Positions 25,126 through 38,860 of a stretch of DNA of 64,000 nt are shown here, one piece after another. A program made the position numbers and the translations under genes. Every line of letters starts with the position of its first letter. The first letter of the stretch is position 1. Origin of the DNA: Ceratothoa steindachneri (Eukaryota > Arthropoda > Malacostraca > Isopoda > Cymothoidae). The DNA is taken from positions 44,322,894-44,386,893 of the forward strand of contig OZ018330.1 of NCBI GenBank assembly GCA_963969495.1. The letters run 5' to 3'. The notes under the pieces are model-generated. The model was not told where the DNA came from. It was given only the letters and a program-made list of their open reading frames with translations, and made no database searches.

Positions 25126-26248
25126 CAGGAATTTAACTTCATGATGGAGGCCGGGATTGCTTCCTCACCCACCTCCCCATGGGCATCACCGCTTCACGTA
25201 GTACCTAAGTCTACTCCAGGGGAATTCAGAGCTATAGATGACTACAGGCGATGCAAGGCCTGTACTGTTCCGATTTGGTTCGCGCTTTCAACCCAATCCC
25301 GATTCACCCTGATGATATCCCTAAGACGGCTATCACCACTACATTCGGTTCCTTCGTCATGAAACGAATGCCTTACCGACTTTGTAACAGTAGTCAAACC
25401 TTCCAACCCTTCATGAATCAAGTTCTGAGAGGTCTTCCCTTCGTACTTTGTTATATAGACGACCTCCTGATAGCACCTTCGTCTTTACAGGAGCATTTTT
25501 CTCACGTTCGCCAGATTTTTGCACGTTTAGATGAGTATGGTATCGTACTCAACACTTCTAAGCGTATCTTTGGTGTCACACAGCTTTCCTTTTTGGGACA
25601 CCACATTTCCCCTGAGGGAATTCGTCCTCTCGAGGAAAAGTTTAAGTTATCTGGGCTTTTCCCCGACCTTCTTCGGTAAATTCTGTAGGATGGTAAACCT
25701 TTACCACAGGTTCATTTCCAACATCTCCTACATTATGCAACCTCTCTACGAATTGCTTTCCAAGGGCTTCCTATGTCGCCCTGGCCAATCCTTGCCCAGG
25801 ATCTCCCATAAGCGTTGCTTCGGGCGCGTCCGCTACTCATGTTGATGTGACGCTGCAGCAAGAGGTTGGTGACTCTTGGCAACCTCTCGCCTTCTTCCCT
25901 AAGGCTCTTCTTCCTTCTCAACAGAGATACAGTACGTTTTCCTGCGAATTACTGAGCATATACTTCGTCCTCCCTCACTTCCAACAATACTTGGAAGGAA
26001 GTGATTTTACTGTTTTTACTAACCACAAGCCATTGGTTGGTGCGCTCGCCTCTAGTAGCACCTCTTCTGTGCACTCTGCAGTTGATACTCGTCACCTTGA
26101 CTTCATCCTGCAGATGACAAACGATATTCGCTTCGTTCCTGGTTCTTCAAACGTCGTACCAGATGCGCTCTCTCGCATTTCATCGATTTCGGGCACGCAA
26201 CTCTCTCAAACTGCGCCCATTGATCACGCGATTATAGCGCTTGCCTAG
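25126..26248 (+). pseudogene. Gypsy-1 reverse transcriptase and RNase H
   Basis: The RT begins MMEAGIASSPTSPWASPLHV, then loses a block after FRAIDDYRR (deletion near 25250). It resumes with SDLVRAFNPIPIHPDD, FGSFVMKRMPYRL, the catalytic CYIDDLLIAPSS and LSFLGHHISPEGI. A frame change near 25670 precedes the connection. RNase H (25847-26248) has WQPLAFFPKALLPSQQRYST and CELLSIYF, and FTNHKPLVGAL where TDHKPL is expected (D to N). It ends in VVPDALSRI. Confidence 0.86.
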
Positions 26249-27372
26249 GAACAAGATGAAGACACGCAAACACTGAATCACTCTTCTCAGCTCATCGTTC
26301 GCGAAATCGACTTGCCGGACATTCCCTCCAGGCGTATTCTGGCTGACTATTTATTGCTTGACTGTCCTCGTCCTCTCATTCCTCTCGCTTACCGTTGGCA
26401 CATTTTTGACTAGACTCACGGTCTCTCTCATCCTGGCATTCGAGCAACTCGCAACCTCACCACTCATCACACAACGTTATGTGTGGCCAGGTATGAACGT
26501 TGACGTGGCCAAATGGACCCGCGCATGTCTGCCTTGTCAACGTGCAAAGGTTTAACGCCTCACAAAGTCCCCTCTGGCTGCTTTACCAATTCCATCTGCA
26601 CGTTTCGACGCCGTTCACATCGATCTGGTTGGTCATCTGCCCTTTTCGCGTGGTTGCAATTACCTTCTCACCATGATCGATCGTTTTACCTCTTGGCCAG
26701 AGGCAGTTCCTATCCTGGACATCAGAGCTTCAACTGTAACTCGAGCCATCGTCTCAGCATGTGTTGCTCGTTTTGGTGTCCCATCAACGATCATGAGTGA
26801 TCGAGGTAGCCAATTTGAATCCTACCAATGGGATGCACTCATGTCAGTGCTAGGCTCATTTCGTCTCCGTACCACTAGCTACCATTCCCAGAGTAACTCT
26901 AAGCTGGAACGTTTACACAGGACTCTCAAGGCAAGCTTACGCTCCACTGATCCCAACATCACCTTAATTATCGTGGGTATTCGTGCCTCCTTGAAAGAGG
27001 AGTTGAATTGCCCTGCTGCGGAACTCGTCTATGGTACGCAACTCCGTCTTCCAGGCCAATTCTTTTCTTCCGTTGACTGTCCTTTTTCTCCGACGTACAT
27101 CCAGCATTATCGTACACAATTTAGTACGGGCGATGTCTGAGACAAACCCAACCGCCACAAGAGTGCTTGCTAATCAGAAACCTTTCGTCCCAAAGGAGAT
27201 GGCAACTTGCTCTCATGTGTTTGTCCGTCGTGATTCCACTCACACATCCTTGCAACCTGTCTATGACGGACCCTTTCTCGTCGTCTCCAGGAAGCCGAAA
27301 TTCTTTGTACTGCAGCTTGGCACCAAGCAGGATACAGTTTCCATCGATCAGCTTAAACCCTCTTTCATATAG
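26249..27372 (+). pseudogene. Gypsy-1 integrase with GPY/F module
   Basis: The protein would join cDNA to host DNA. The HHCC zinc finger is split by frame changes (HGLSHPGIRATRNL, then MNVDVAKWTRACLPCQRAK). The catalytic D-D-E is visible: AVHIDLVGHLP, IMSDRGSQFES and SNSKLERLHRTLK. A C-terminal GPY/F-type module, PVYDGPFLVVSRKPKFFVLQ, follows at about 27255-27320. A frame change near 27140 separates core and module. Confidence 0.86.
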
Positions 27373-27423
27373 GCCGTTCATCTGGAACAGCCACTACCTT
27401 TATCTTCCACTAATATAGGTCCA

Positions 27424-27822
27424 GTGGTCATCCCAGCCTACCTTCCGCACCCAACTATTCCTTCAACACTTTCCCACCAACTAACCCCACTTCCCACCTC
27501 TTTACTCGCAAACCCTCCGCCAACCATCTCTACACTCCCAATTCTTCTTCCCAACTGCTGTCGCCTCCCTTTTTGTTGCAGGACTACTCAACAGCAGCTG
27601 GAGAACACCAAGCGACCAACGCGCAACTACCAACAGTCGTCTTTTCGGGAGGTGCAGAACAATCTTCACCCGACGCTCCGGTCCTCGCTCGCGACAATCT
27701 CCCGCATCAATCAATTGAGTGGCACTACTAATCGCCCCCTGCCCCGCAATCCGAATCAGCCAATTGGCACCATAACCCGTTCTGGACGCGTTGTAAGGAG
27801 GATTCGCCGCTATATAGACTAA
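27424..27822 (+). CDS. Gypsy-1 pol C-terminal tail
   Basis: A Pro/Ser/Thr-rich, basic stretch of 132 codons ending TRSGRVVRRIRRYID. Tails with R-SGR-V-R-P endings close many Ty3/Gypsy pol proteins of this type; this one was probably continuous with the integrase before the stop at 27370. No domain. Confidence 0.55.
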   Translation: MVIPAYLPHPTIPSTLSHQLTPLPTSLLANPPPTISTLPILLPNCCRLPFCCRTTQQQLENTKRPTRNYQQSSFREVQNNLHPTLRSSLATISRINQLSGTTNRPLPRNPNQPIGTITRSGRVVRRIRRYID

Positions 27823-27920
27823 AATTTATGTAAATACCTTGTGTTATGCGAGCTTTTCCCTCGGTGAGGCAGTATTGTAGCGGTCTATACCTCTACAAAT
27901 GAAATATTTAGTCCTAAATG

Positions 27921-28940
<1,020 letters not shown>

Positions 28941-28942
28941 TA

Positions 28943-29310
28943 TTTATCAATCCATTTAACTATTTATCCAATTTAATCCATATATCCAATTATCCAATTT
29001 AACTATTTATCCAATTTAACTACTTATCTAATTTAACTATTTGTCATACCATTTAACTATTTATCAATCCATTTAACTATTTATCCAATTTAAACATATA
29101 ATCTGTTTACACATTTAACTATTTATCATACCATTTAACTATTTATCAATTTAATCCATATATCTATTTATCCAATTTAACTATTTATCCAATTTAATCC
29201 ATATATACAATTATCCAATTTAACTATTTATTCAATTTAATCCATATATCCAATTTAACTATTCATCATACCATTTAACTATTTACCCATTTAATTGTAA
29301 TCCAATATAT
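28943..29310. repeat. Minisatellite inside Gypsy-1 3' LTR
   Basis: Same degenerate units as 22245-22480 (TATCCAATTTAACTATT, TATCATACCATTTAAC) but more of them. Confidence 0.85.
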
Positions 29311-29667
29311 CATCCAATTACTTATAAAATATTTACCAATTTATAATCTTTTTAATATTTAATATTTATCAATTGTAAATCCATTCTCGTTAACTAATGC
29401 AAATTTAATTCACACGCGTAATTCAATCCAATCATAACTGTTACTGTATAATTTAACTTTTTAATAACTGTTTATTCAATAATATTTTTTTTGGTTTTTA
29501 ATACACGTTTTCTTCAACGTACCTCAGATTTAGGCTTAAAGAAATTTCGTCTGCAAAAATTTAGATTTCACGTTAGCATTTAACTTCATTCCCTTGAATG
29601 ACGTAGGTTTTTATGTTTATTGTGATCAGAGCTATCTAGGATATTGACGCAATATTAATCTAAAATC

Positions 29668-29672
<5 letters not shown>

Positions 29673-29717
<45 letters not shown>
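29673..29717. repeat. (TA)n microsatellite
   Basis: About 45 bp, immediately after the Gypsy-1 3' LTR. Confidence 0.95.
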
Positions 29718-29719
<2 letters not shown>

Positions 29720-30109
29720 CATGGACATTTGATACAATTTGCCCTATTCCTGCGAGGCACTTTGCTGGTGCAATTTTAATGCCAGGGCCATGCTTTCCAC
29801 AGTATATCTTTATTAGCCGGGCAGACTTTCAACCTTTTCAAAGGTCATCTTCTGGGAAACAATGAAAAAAAATTACCAAAATGGGTTTCTTATATGCATA
29901 GGAATATGTTAATAGGAATATGTTTATAGGAATATGTTTTAGAACCAATCAGGAGCGACAAAAATTATAAAGCTAGAATATTGTTTAGACCAGAAAAGAA
30001 AAATTATTTGATCTTGACATAGGAATATTTGTTTTAACCAATCAAATTTCAGAAAATTTACAAGGATTAAATAATGATTAGATCTGCGAATTAAAAGCGT
30101 ATGCAAAAA
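29718..30109 (-). mobile_element. Probable Penelope-like terminal sequence
   Basis: Non-coding. Contains a hammerhead-like core (29824-29856) of the type found in Penelope-like terminal repeats, and a GGAATATGTT repeat (about 29905-29940). Assignment rests on that motif only. Confidence 0.4.
29824..29856 (-). ncRNA. Hammerhead-like core motif (a)
   Basis: The minus strand reads CAGAAGA, then a hairpin GACCTTT/AAAGGTT, then GAAAG. This resembles CUGANGA-stem II-GAAA with one core change (U to A). Helices I and III were not resolved, so activity is unproven. Confidence 0.4.
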
Positions 30110-30114
30110 TTAAA

Positions 30115-30725
30115 TGATCAGGGTAAACAGCGAATGCTCCCATGTCTTCAAGGTCATATTTACGGTGACAACAATGGCGCAGAAGGCCAAAAAGCATGGA
30201 CTCCTCATGTTCAACGCTAACGTTAGCGGATAACAAATCGAAAGAGAGGTTACACTCCAGGCCAGTTCTGCTTCTGATGTTATCGTATGAAGCAACAGGC
30301 GACTAAGGACAACAAAGAACCCTTGGAAACATGCTCCAAATGCAGCGAGAAGGGCCGTCACTGGAAGGAATGCAGAAATACATATGAAAATCAATAAACA
30401 GGTGATTAAAAAGAAACAACAGGAAAAGAGACAAGAGGAGACGTGCAGGTCCAATACCACCTACGCCCAAGCATCGTTGGCGGCACTCACCGAAGTAGAC
30501 GCAAAGAACATTTACCTCAAGATCCAAAATGAGAACTCGACCAAAATTTGTACTTGCATATTCCACGCGCACGTCATGAATCTCAGGCAACCGGGAACAT
30601 TTGCAAAAGAGCTAAACCAAATGCTCGCGAAAAGCGGAGTGCTAAATGTCCATCCCAGACAACCCCCCTTCCGGGGATGTCCTACAACTGCATATGGTAC
30701 CAAACCAATAGACAGAGGAACAAGA

Positions 30726-30799
<74 letters not shown>

Positions 30800-31312
30800 C
30801 CTCTCTCTCTCTTCCAAAATAGACAACACAAAAATAGGAAACAAAACCAGGATAGAGACGACAAAAGAAGCAGTAAAAGTGAAAGCTTGTGCAAAGAAAC
30901 AAAAGCGAGAGGACAACAAAAAGAACGGAAAGCAGGGTCGGCTACAACTGATTCCTCAGAGTCCTCAGACTCATTGGACTCAGAAGCTACTCCCCAAATC
31001 AAGAAATCAACCAAGGGGAAGAAAGGCAAGCACACAAAGCTAGATGCGGATAAAATCAACCTCTCCATCTACGCGTGCGAGCAGTTTCCTTTCTCCAAGG
31101 ATATATATTCCAGAAAAAAATCTTCCAAGGCATTAAGACAAAAGTTTTTAAGCGGGAATTCAATGATGCAATTGATGCGGAAGTATTCGAAGAAGCTTTG
31201 CTCCACCATAGCGTTTCTCTATACGGAGACAAATATGAGCAGGTTCCCAACGTCGAATTCAAGAAGAAGAAAGCGGGAAGAAAAGAAACTTAACCCAGAG
31301 ACACTAAAACGA
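30115..31312 (+). pseudogene. Jockey-like copy 1 ORF1 remnant
   Basis: RNA-binding ORF1. A knuckle half, TCSKCSEKGRHWKEC, lies near 30330. Then come TYAQASLAALTEVDAKNIYL and FAKELNQMLAKSGV (30384-30650). A (CT)n expansion at 30730-30812 has inserted a Ser/Leu run and breaks alignment. The Lys-rich C-terminal part with LDADKINLSIYA and FFKKK-type endings follows to about 31300. Copy 2 carries the same blocks. Confidence 0.78.
30730..30812. repeat. (CT)n microsatellite
   Basis: About 83 bp of CT with a CCCC interruption near 30797, inside ORF1 of Jockey-like copy 1; absent from copy 2. Confidence 0.96.
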
Positions 31313-31329
31313 CAACATGGAAAGAGTTA

Positions 31330-33250
31330 GCAACTGAGTGAGGATTCTGACACTCAACGTTGACGAGTGGGAGTGGAAAGCAACGTCATATGGAAACATT
31401 CCGGGTGCTAGACTGAGACATCATACTCATAACAGAGCACGGTATTGATATTGGTCAAATTAAAATACCTGGTTACAGAGTGCTCATGAAGAATGATTGA
31501 CAAGGAAGGTAAGGTGGTGCTGCGATAGCTGTCAGGGAGAATATCTCGTTGAGGCGCCTTCCGGAGCTGGACGAATCTTTTGTGGCGATAAACTCCACAC
31601 ATTGGTAGGTAACCTCGTGATAGCCAGAGCTTATCAACCCCCCTCGTCGAGCCTACCTAACCGTGAACAACTTCTCCACGCTGTTTGGACACCGCAGAAT
31701 GGTATTCTTTGGGAGCGGCCCCAATGCCAGATGCCGAGCAGCGGACTATGGTAGAGCCAACGAAGGAGGCCGATTGTGTGAAGAAAAAATGAATATGGGA
31801 AGAAAAAACATCCAGAGAATAGGGCCGGGCTTTCTGATCTATATCACTTCCATATCAGCCACGAAACCTGATATAATTTTAACAAGTGATAGCTTCCCCT
31901 TCAACTACCATAGCTAACCGAGCCCAGCAGTCTCCAGTGATCACATAGTGATCCTTACCACCAACTCACTCGCGCCGATCCAGCTACCAGTCACTCTCCG
32001 CAAAAACTACGTTTCGGCCATCTGGGAACATTACAAGAGACAACTCAGTCAATACGCCCCAGTTGTCCTAAGCGATGCAACCTTGGAGGAGATAGACGAA
32101 GAGCTGGAAAGGATAACCGCGTCTATTCTAGAAGCAGACCACAAGTGTGTTGCCGAGAAAGGGTACAAAACTCCTCCTCAATCACGATGGACATAGGAGA
32201 TGAAAGAGATCGCTTGGGTACACAGGGAGACGTGTGAAGAGAAAAGATGGGCAGGTCCAAACCGGGAAAGGAGCTCGCCACTACGACGCCTAAGCACCGA
32301 GCTAAAAGAAGCTATTAATCTCCAACAAGCGTAAATATCGAACACCCTAATAGCCAGCGTTGATAGCAAGCTGAACCTGGCTAAATTCTGGCATCAAATC
32401 AGAAAGTTAAAAGAACTATCAGGAAAAGTGAAGGCTCGAATTAATATGATCGGGGATTATATAGAGGTATCCGGCGGTCCTGTGATAATGACTTAGAACT
32501 TACTGGAAAAATGTCTTACAAATATCTTCAATGCTTCCGTGAATATGGGTTACTTCTCAGACGGTATAAAGATTGCTAAAATAATTTTTATGCCTAAGGG
32601 AAGACCCCCCCACCCCTCCAGATAAACTGGTCAATTGCAGGCCAATTTCACTGCTTAAGTTCGAGGTGAAAATATACGAGAAGCTCCTGGCAAACCAGGT
32701 TCAAGAAAAACTAGCCGAGCGAGGAGCCCACAACCCTCAGCAGCACAGGTTCCGCAGGAGACGGGGAACCGAAACCGCCCTCACCCTCCTAACAGAAAAA
32801 CTCGCGTACTGCAAAGCTGAGCAGAAGTACGTAGACGTGATGCTGTGAGATGTACAAAAGGCCTTCGATAACGTTTGGCTGGGGGTATACAATTCAAGAT
32901 CCTGAACCCTGGCTGAACCCAATCCTGGAAAGGGTCCTCTGTTATTATATCATGGAGATGAGAGCCCAAATCTCCATCGAGGGCTACACAGGATCCGAAT
33001 TCGAACTCGAGGCGAGAGTTCCACAAGGCACCTGTGTGAGTCCGTTGCTGTCCCTTGTGTACACAATAGTCCTTCCTGGTCCAGTGCTGGGCGATACGAT
33101 GTGTCAGCAGTTAGCACATGAAATCACACAAATCATCCCAAGTTCCCCCAGGAACGCTAGAGTTAAACCAAGGGAGATATCTCTCGAGATCGAAAACATC
33201 AGCAGATTTGAAAAAAGGTGGAAAATTAAGACGAACCGCCAGAAATTCTA
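31330..33250 (+). pseudogene. Jockey-like copy 1 ORF2 (endonuclease, RT)
   Basis: The endonuclease start (ILTLNVDEWEW-like, 31340), QIKIPGYRVLMKND-like text and IQRIGPGFLIYITSISATKP with PDIILTSDS (31810-31890) are visible, then SDHIVILTTNSLAPIQLPV (31935-31990). The linker is open at 31948-32196. RT blocks are AKIIFMPKGR-like (32580), NCRPISLLK (32635), EKLLANQVQEKL, GFRRRRGTETALTLLTEK, FDNVWL (32865) and VPQGTCVSPLLSLVYT (33020-33065). The YADD site is eroded. Many stops. Confidence 0.78.
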
Positions 33251-34330
33251 AATAATTCCAATGAACTGCCCTAAGGTAGACAACGACCTTTACTCAAACT
33301 ATAACGAGGGATAAGTCCTGTGATTACTACTTAGCAAAACTGGTTATACGGCACCCATAAACAACAGAGTCTCCCTAACCAAAAAAGAGCTGAGGAAACT
33401 TTATAGGTTCCGAAGCCTCAACGTCCCGAATAAAAGGAAGCTGTACACTGCCTAAGTGGGCTCCATCTTAGTGTACCCGGCGGTGGTTACGTAGATGGCT
33501 AGCTGTATCTCTCAAAGGACGATGCCGAGGGTACAAAACAAAACCACACTTCTTATAGCTGGCGCACGAAGAATCGAGCATATTAGGAAAACAGTCCTGC
33601 ACGAAAGAGCGGGACTGAAGCCGATTAATATAGAGATCCAGAGTTTAGGGAGAAAGATATGGGCAAAAGTATAGGAAGAAATACTCCCTAAAATCAATAA
33701 CAATGTTCCCATGCGTCAACAGAGGCAGCGCACAGTCGAAAGAAAATCACAATTCCCTAGCGGAAAAAACTGTGCAAGCGAAGACATAAGACCAATCTAT
33801 ACATAACAACAATGAAAGAAACAGAAGACAAAACCAGGCAATTAAAACCAATCAAGAGAAACAATAACAAACGAGGCGAATTGCACGCAATTAGACCAAC
33901 TAGAGACAACTATAGGAAAATAAAAAAATAAATAGAGGCCAAGTGCCCAAGAATAACATCATAACAAGAGAAATGCAAATAAAAAAAGCGAAGTGCCCAA
34001 GTTAAAAAGGAAGTAAAACAAAAATAAATAAATAAAAAGAGAAGCTGGAAATAAACAACAAGTGATAAAAAACGTAAATATAAGAGGTGAAGTGCCCAAG
34101 TTAAAAATAAACTAAAACAAAAATAAGAGAAACTGGACAACAAAAGCTAAAAAGCATAACTAAAACACAAAAAGAAACTAAGTGCCCACCGATAATAATA
34201 TGAACAAACAAGAATTGATATTAGACTAAGTTAGCAAGATATATGACTTAAAAGGCTTTAAAGCATCGATAGAGGAGCCAAACATAAAAGTTAAATAAAA
34301 TGTATATGTAAGGAAGAATTTGATCCTCCT

Positions 34331-35243
34331 GGACGCTCATCACAAATCTTGATGGAGGAAAGAAAAGACAAAAACAAGAAAGAGAAAAACGCTAGAGATG
34401 CTCTCGACACCCGAGCAATCTCCAAACCTAATTAAGCCCTATGAAATCTACCACTCATTTCATCACCTACCACATCAAATCAAATGATCAGCAGACTACT
34501 CAGTCTCAATTCGGAAATTTGACGCTAACGAAAATCTTGCATTTTCTCGCTGAAGGAGGTACGTGAAATCTTTTTCACTTTTCCCGACAGGGACTTAAAA
34601 AGGAGAGAACTGCATTTGGAGATGTAACTAAGTGACATATGTAGGCCTGAACTCCCTTACTATCCTCTCTGAGTGGCAGAGGAGTTAGGGTGAACTGTAT
34701 TGCCACTCATCTAGTCTCGTTCCAACTATGCCGTTCTATTTGAAAGACAATTGGATGTGACGGGGAAAGCAGGTTTGAGGACAGTCCACTGTGGAACCCA
34801 GTACCAGAAGACACCCGGACAAGGGGCAGGATTTCAACTTCCGAAAGAGGGGGGGGGCCCTCCTCCTCTTCCCCAGGAGCCCAGCCAGGACATAGAGAGA
34901 AGTAGCACCCGTCTATATGTATGCCTGACGCAGTTCTGATACCCAAACTTTCGAGGAGGCGGCCCTCCCGTTTAGCGATGGTTGATTCCGCGCTAACCAA
35001 CATAAGTCTGCCACACATCACACCTCGAGAGAGACCCCCCCACCCCAGGGCTCACCTATCATTATCACACTTCCCATTTAGCAATTCATGTTCACTGACG
35101 CTGCGCTGCGATGAAGAGGGGGTTAACCACTGACCTAACCCATATGACGCAAAAACACAGCCCCAATGCAAGAATAATTAGGATAAGCCGCAATCAACCA
35201 ACCACCTACAAATAGAGAAGATACAAAAATTCAGAACGGCTCC
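34331..35243 (+). mobile_element. Jockey-like terminal and untranslated DNA
   Basis: 34260-34530 recurs inverted at 40230-40500 (GAGGAGCCAAACATAAAAG, GATTTCATAGGG-type blocks), so it belongs to this family. 34550-35243 is probably 5' UTR of copy 2. No ORF. Confidence 0.5.
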
Positions 35244-36644
35244 GTGGAGCCTCACTCGGCGCAAAATAGCCCAGAAGAATACTACAAGGATTCCCCTGTG
35301 GGTGGCCAACGGGCAGAACAAACCCAGCAGGGAGAAAGTATTCGAACTCTTAATAAGGCTTCCAGACCTCCCCTCAGGACACGTTGCCATCTGCGAATAA
35401 GAAAAGGACGTCGAAGCCATAACGAAGCAAGAGACACTGGAGACCCTAAAAGACATCGGACTACAGCCAGCTTTTCCTCTACAAATACAAGTTCATCGCA
35501 GCGTTCTGTGCAGGAGACTCGATCTTTGGATCGGACAGCACAGCAGGGAAGAAATAAAAAGAACGGGCTAAGACAAAAATGGACCAAAGTCACAGACGTC
35601 ATTAACTTTAAAAACAAGCGAGACAACAGCGACTATACTCATGTATTCATGGTTGTATTTGCAGAGACTTCGATGGCCCAGAAGGCGAAAGAACTGGGTC
35701 TGTCAATGTTCAACGCCAAAGCGAATAGAGACCAAATAGAGTGGGAGGAATTCTTTCCCGTCCAGTTTTGCTTCTGCTACTAGAAAATGAAGCAGTACGC
35801 CACTAAAGACTACAAAGAGTACGAGAAAACTTGCTCCAAGTGCAGAGAGAAGGATCACCACTGGAACGACTGGCGCAAAAACTTTGAATGGTGCACAAAC
35901 TGCGGGCAGGGCAACATATCACTGGGTATGACATGCCCAATCCAAAAAGAGATAATCAATAAAAAGAAAACTGAAAGAAAACAGGAAAAGGTACGCAGGT
36001 TTAACATCACCTATGCTCAGGTGGCCGAAGCCGCGTACAATGAAACCAAGACCGAGAAACCCTATCTGAAGATATAAAATGAAGACTCAACAAAAATCCT
36101 GACGTTCATTCTTTATGCACACATCAGGAATCTTACTAAACCAGGATGTTTCGCAAAAGTGCTCAATCAAATGCTCGCCAAAAACGGGATCAGCCAAATG
36201 TGGTTCCTGGATGACCCCCTATTACTGGACGTCCTCGAGCTGCCAAGACAACAACAAGAGAGAAGAATAAAACAAACCGGGACAAAATCCAAAACTCAGG
36301 AACTAAAAGCTGCTGCGAATAAGGTACAAGAGACCGCAGCTGAAAAACTCACACAAACTAACCTAAAGAAGATATCACAAAGAGAAACGATAGTACGGGG
36401 TCGACATCAAAAGATTCCACAGTCTTCTCGGACTCTTCTGATTCAGAAGCTCACAAGAGCAAGAAACATGCAAAAGGGGAAGAAATCCACCAACAAACCG
36501 CTCGATGCAGATGAGATCAATCTCCCTATATACGCATCCGAGAAATTCCCCTTCCCTGAAAATATGGATGAAGTAAAAATACTAAATGGAATAAAAAACA
36601 AAATTTACTACGGGAGTATCACGCATCAATCAAGACTGAAGTAG
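35244..36644 (+). pseudogene. Jockey-like copy 2 ORF1
   Basis: The ATG at 35244 opens MEPHSAQNSPEEYYKDSP. A Ser/Arg-rich N-terminus leads to an RNA-recognition-like part (VFMVVFAETSMAQKAKELGL). One stop at 35781 separates the knuckles CSKCREKDHHWNDW and CTNCGQGNISLGMTCPIQKE, the latter being the Cys-Pro-ending knuckle seen in Jockey-group ORF1s. A second stop at 36075 precedes FAKVLNQMLAKNGISQM and a Lys-rich tail with LDADEINLPIYASEKFPFP. Two stops in about 460 codons: recently dead. Confidence 0.83.
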
Positions 36645-36784
36645 TAGATGAAGCCCTGCACCGCCAAAACGTCTCTCTATACGAGGACACTATGAGCAGG
36701 TTTTCAACGCCCAATTCAAGAAGAAGAGGAACAGAAGGAAAAAGAATATCACTCAAAAGCACCAGTAGAAGAAGACCAGCATAG

Positions 36785-38860
36785 AAAACGTAAAAAATAG
36801 ATTGAGAATTCTGACACTCAACGTTGATGGATGGAAGGGGCAAGCAACTGCATAAGGAAACATATTCCGTGTGCTAGACCCCGACATAATTCTGATAACT
36901 GAGCACGGTATTGACAGCGCAAGGGGTCAACTTAAAATACCAGGCTACAGAGGGCTCATGAAGAATCACTCTCAGGAAAGGTTCGATGGTGCTGCGATAG
37001 CTTTCAGATGGAACATCACGTTCACACGCCTCCCAGAACTGGACGAACCCTTCGTGGCGATTGAACTTCCCACATTGGTAGGAAAATTCACGATAGCCGT
37101 ATAGATGTACCCTTTAACACCCTGGCCGAGCCTACCTACCCGTCACCAACTTCTGAACACTGTTCGCGCACCGGAGAATGGCATTCTTAGGGGGCGACCT
37201 CAATGTCAGATGCCGAGTGGCAGACTATGGCAGAACCAATGAAAGACGCCGGAACTTAGAAATGATAATGGAGAGGAAAAATATTGAGAGGATAGGGCCG
37301 GATTTCCTGACCTATATCACTTACAGGTCAGCCACCCCATTATCATGACAAGGATGGCTTATACTTCAACTACCATATCAAACCAGGCCCAGTAATTCCC
37401 AGGAACCACATGGCGATCCTAACCACCATCTCACTTGCGTCAATCCAGCTATCAGTCATACCATGTAAGAACTACGCCGCTGCTGACTAGGACCGTTGCA
37501 AGACACTTCTCCGACAATACGCCACAGCCGACTTGAGCGAGTCAATTTTGGAGGAGATCGATGACAAATTGGAGAGGGTAACGAGTGCGTACCCAAGACA
37601 GCGTACAAAATGCTACCTCAGCCCAGCTAGACAGAGAAAATAAAGAGGATCCCACGGGTGCACAGGAAAGTGTGCGAAGAAAGTAGACGGGAAGGTCAAA
37701 ACCGGGAAAGAAGCGTGCTAATACGCCGGCTAAGCTCTGAACTAAAGGAAGTAATTAACATCTAACACGCTGAAATCTGAGACAGCCTTATAGCCGGAGT
37801 AGAAAGTGAGCTGAGCCCGGCCAAATTCTGGCACAAAATGAGGAAACTGAGAAGACTGCAAAGAAAAGAAAAGACTTGGATTAAAGAGGACGGGAAATAT
37901 ATAGAGGATCCGGGAGTTCTGGAAAAATATTCAGGGCATTCTGGAAGAATGTCTTCTCTATCACTGAAGAAGACAATGAAGAGTTCGACCAGGAATTCGA
38001 GGTCCATCTGATTGACGATCTGAATCAGATAATACACCGCACGCATCCCCACGCATGGCCACTGTGAAAACTTTTGAACAAAAGTTACCAGGCAACCTAG
38101 TGAATGCCCCACAGCAGATCATTCAGGGGATCATTAACATTTCTAGTGCTTCCCTGAACATGGGTTATTTTCCCGACGGTCTAAAGGTGGCCAAAATCAT
38201 TTCTAGACCCATGGCTGGTAAGACCCCAGATCAACTGGTAAATTGCAGGCCAATCTATCTCCTTGAGTTCGTCATTAAAAGCTTCTAACTAACCGACTCC
38301 AAGACCAGCTACCCGAACTGGGAGCTCACAACCCTCAGCAGCACGGGTTCCGCAAGGGGCGAGGAATAGAAACTGCCCTCCCCCACCTAACGGAGAAAAT
38401 AGCCCACTGTAAGGCCAAGGGGAAGTACGTAGACGTGGTGCTGCGTGATGTACAAAAGGCATTCGACAAGGTTTGGCTGAGGGGTCTACAGTTCAAGATC
38501 CTAAACACCCAGCTGAACCCAATCTTGGAAAGGGTCCTCTGTGATTATATCATAGAGAGAAGAACCCAAATCTATATCAAGGGATTCACAGGACCCGAAT
38601 TCGAACTCGAGGCGAGAGTTCTACAATGCAGCTGTCGAAGTCCATTACTGTACCTCGTGTACACATTATACCTCCCTGCTCCATTACGGGACGATACGAT
38701 GTATCTTCAGTTCGCAGATGACATTACCAAAATCGTCCCTAGTTCCTATATGAACGCCAGAGTTCAAGCAAGAGAGACAGCTGACGAAATAAATAACATC
38801 AACAGATAGGACAAGATAAAAAATAACCGTCAGAAATTCCAGATAATCCCAATGAACCGT
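36785..38860 (+). pseudogene. Jockey-like copy 2 ORF2 (endonuclease, RT)
   Basis: Endonuclease: LRILTLNVDGWKGQA, DPDIILITEHGID, KIPGYRGLMKNHSQERFDGA and ELPTLVGKFTIAV (36800-37100), then scattered blocks to 37600. The RT N-terminus, MGYFPDGLKVAKII, is at about 38160. DVQKAFDKVWLRGLQFKIL (38440-38490) holds the first catalytic Asp, and MYLQFADDITKIVPSS (38700-38745) holds the catalytic F-A-D-D. RQKFQIIPMNRRK follows. It has many stops. Confidence 0.83.

Larger units (their letters stand above)
30115..34330 (+). mobile_element. Jockey-like LINE, copy 1 (5'-truncated)
   Basis: Starts inside ORF1 (GACAACAATGGCGCAGAAGG, matching copy 2 near 35660) and continues through a knuckle region, endonuclease and RT to an A-rich 3' UTR with repeated AAGTGCCCAAG (33940-34190). 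Same orientation and family as copy 2 at 35.2-39.5 kb. All frames broken. Confidence 0.82.

Noticed and set aside
30512..31068. Ser/Leu and Arg/Glu repeat proteins near 30.7 kb
   Set aside because: Products of the (CT)n microsatellite inside a LINE ORF1.
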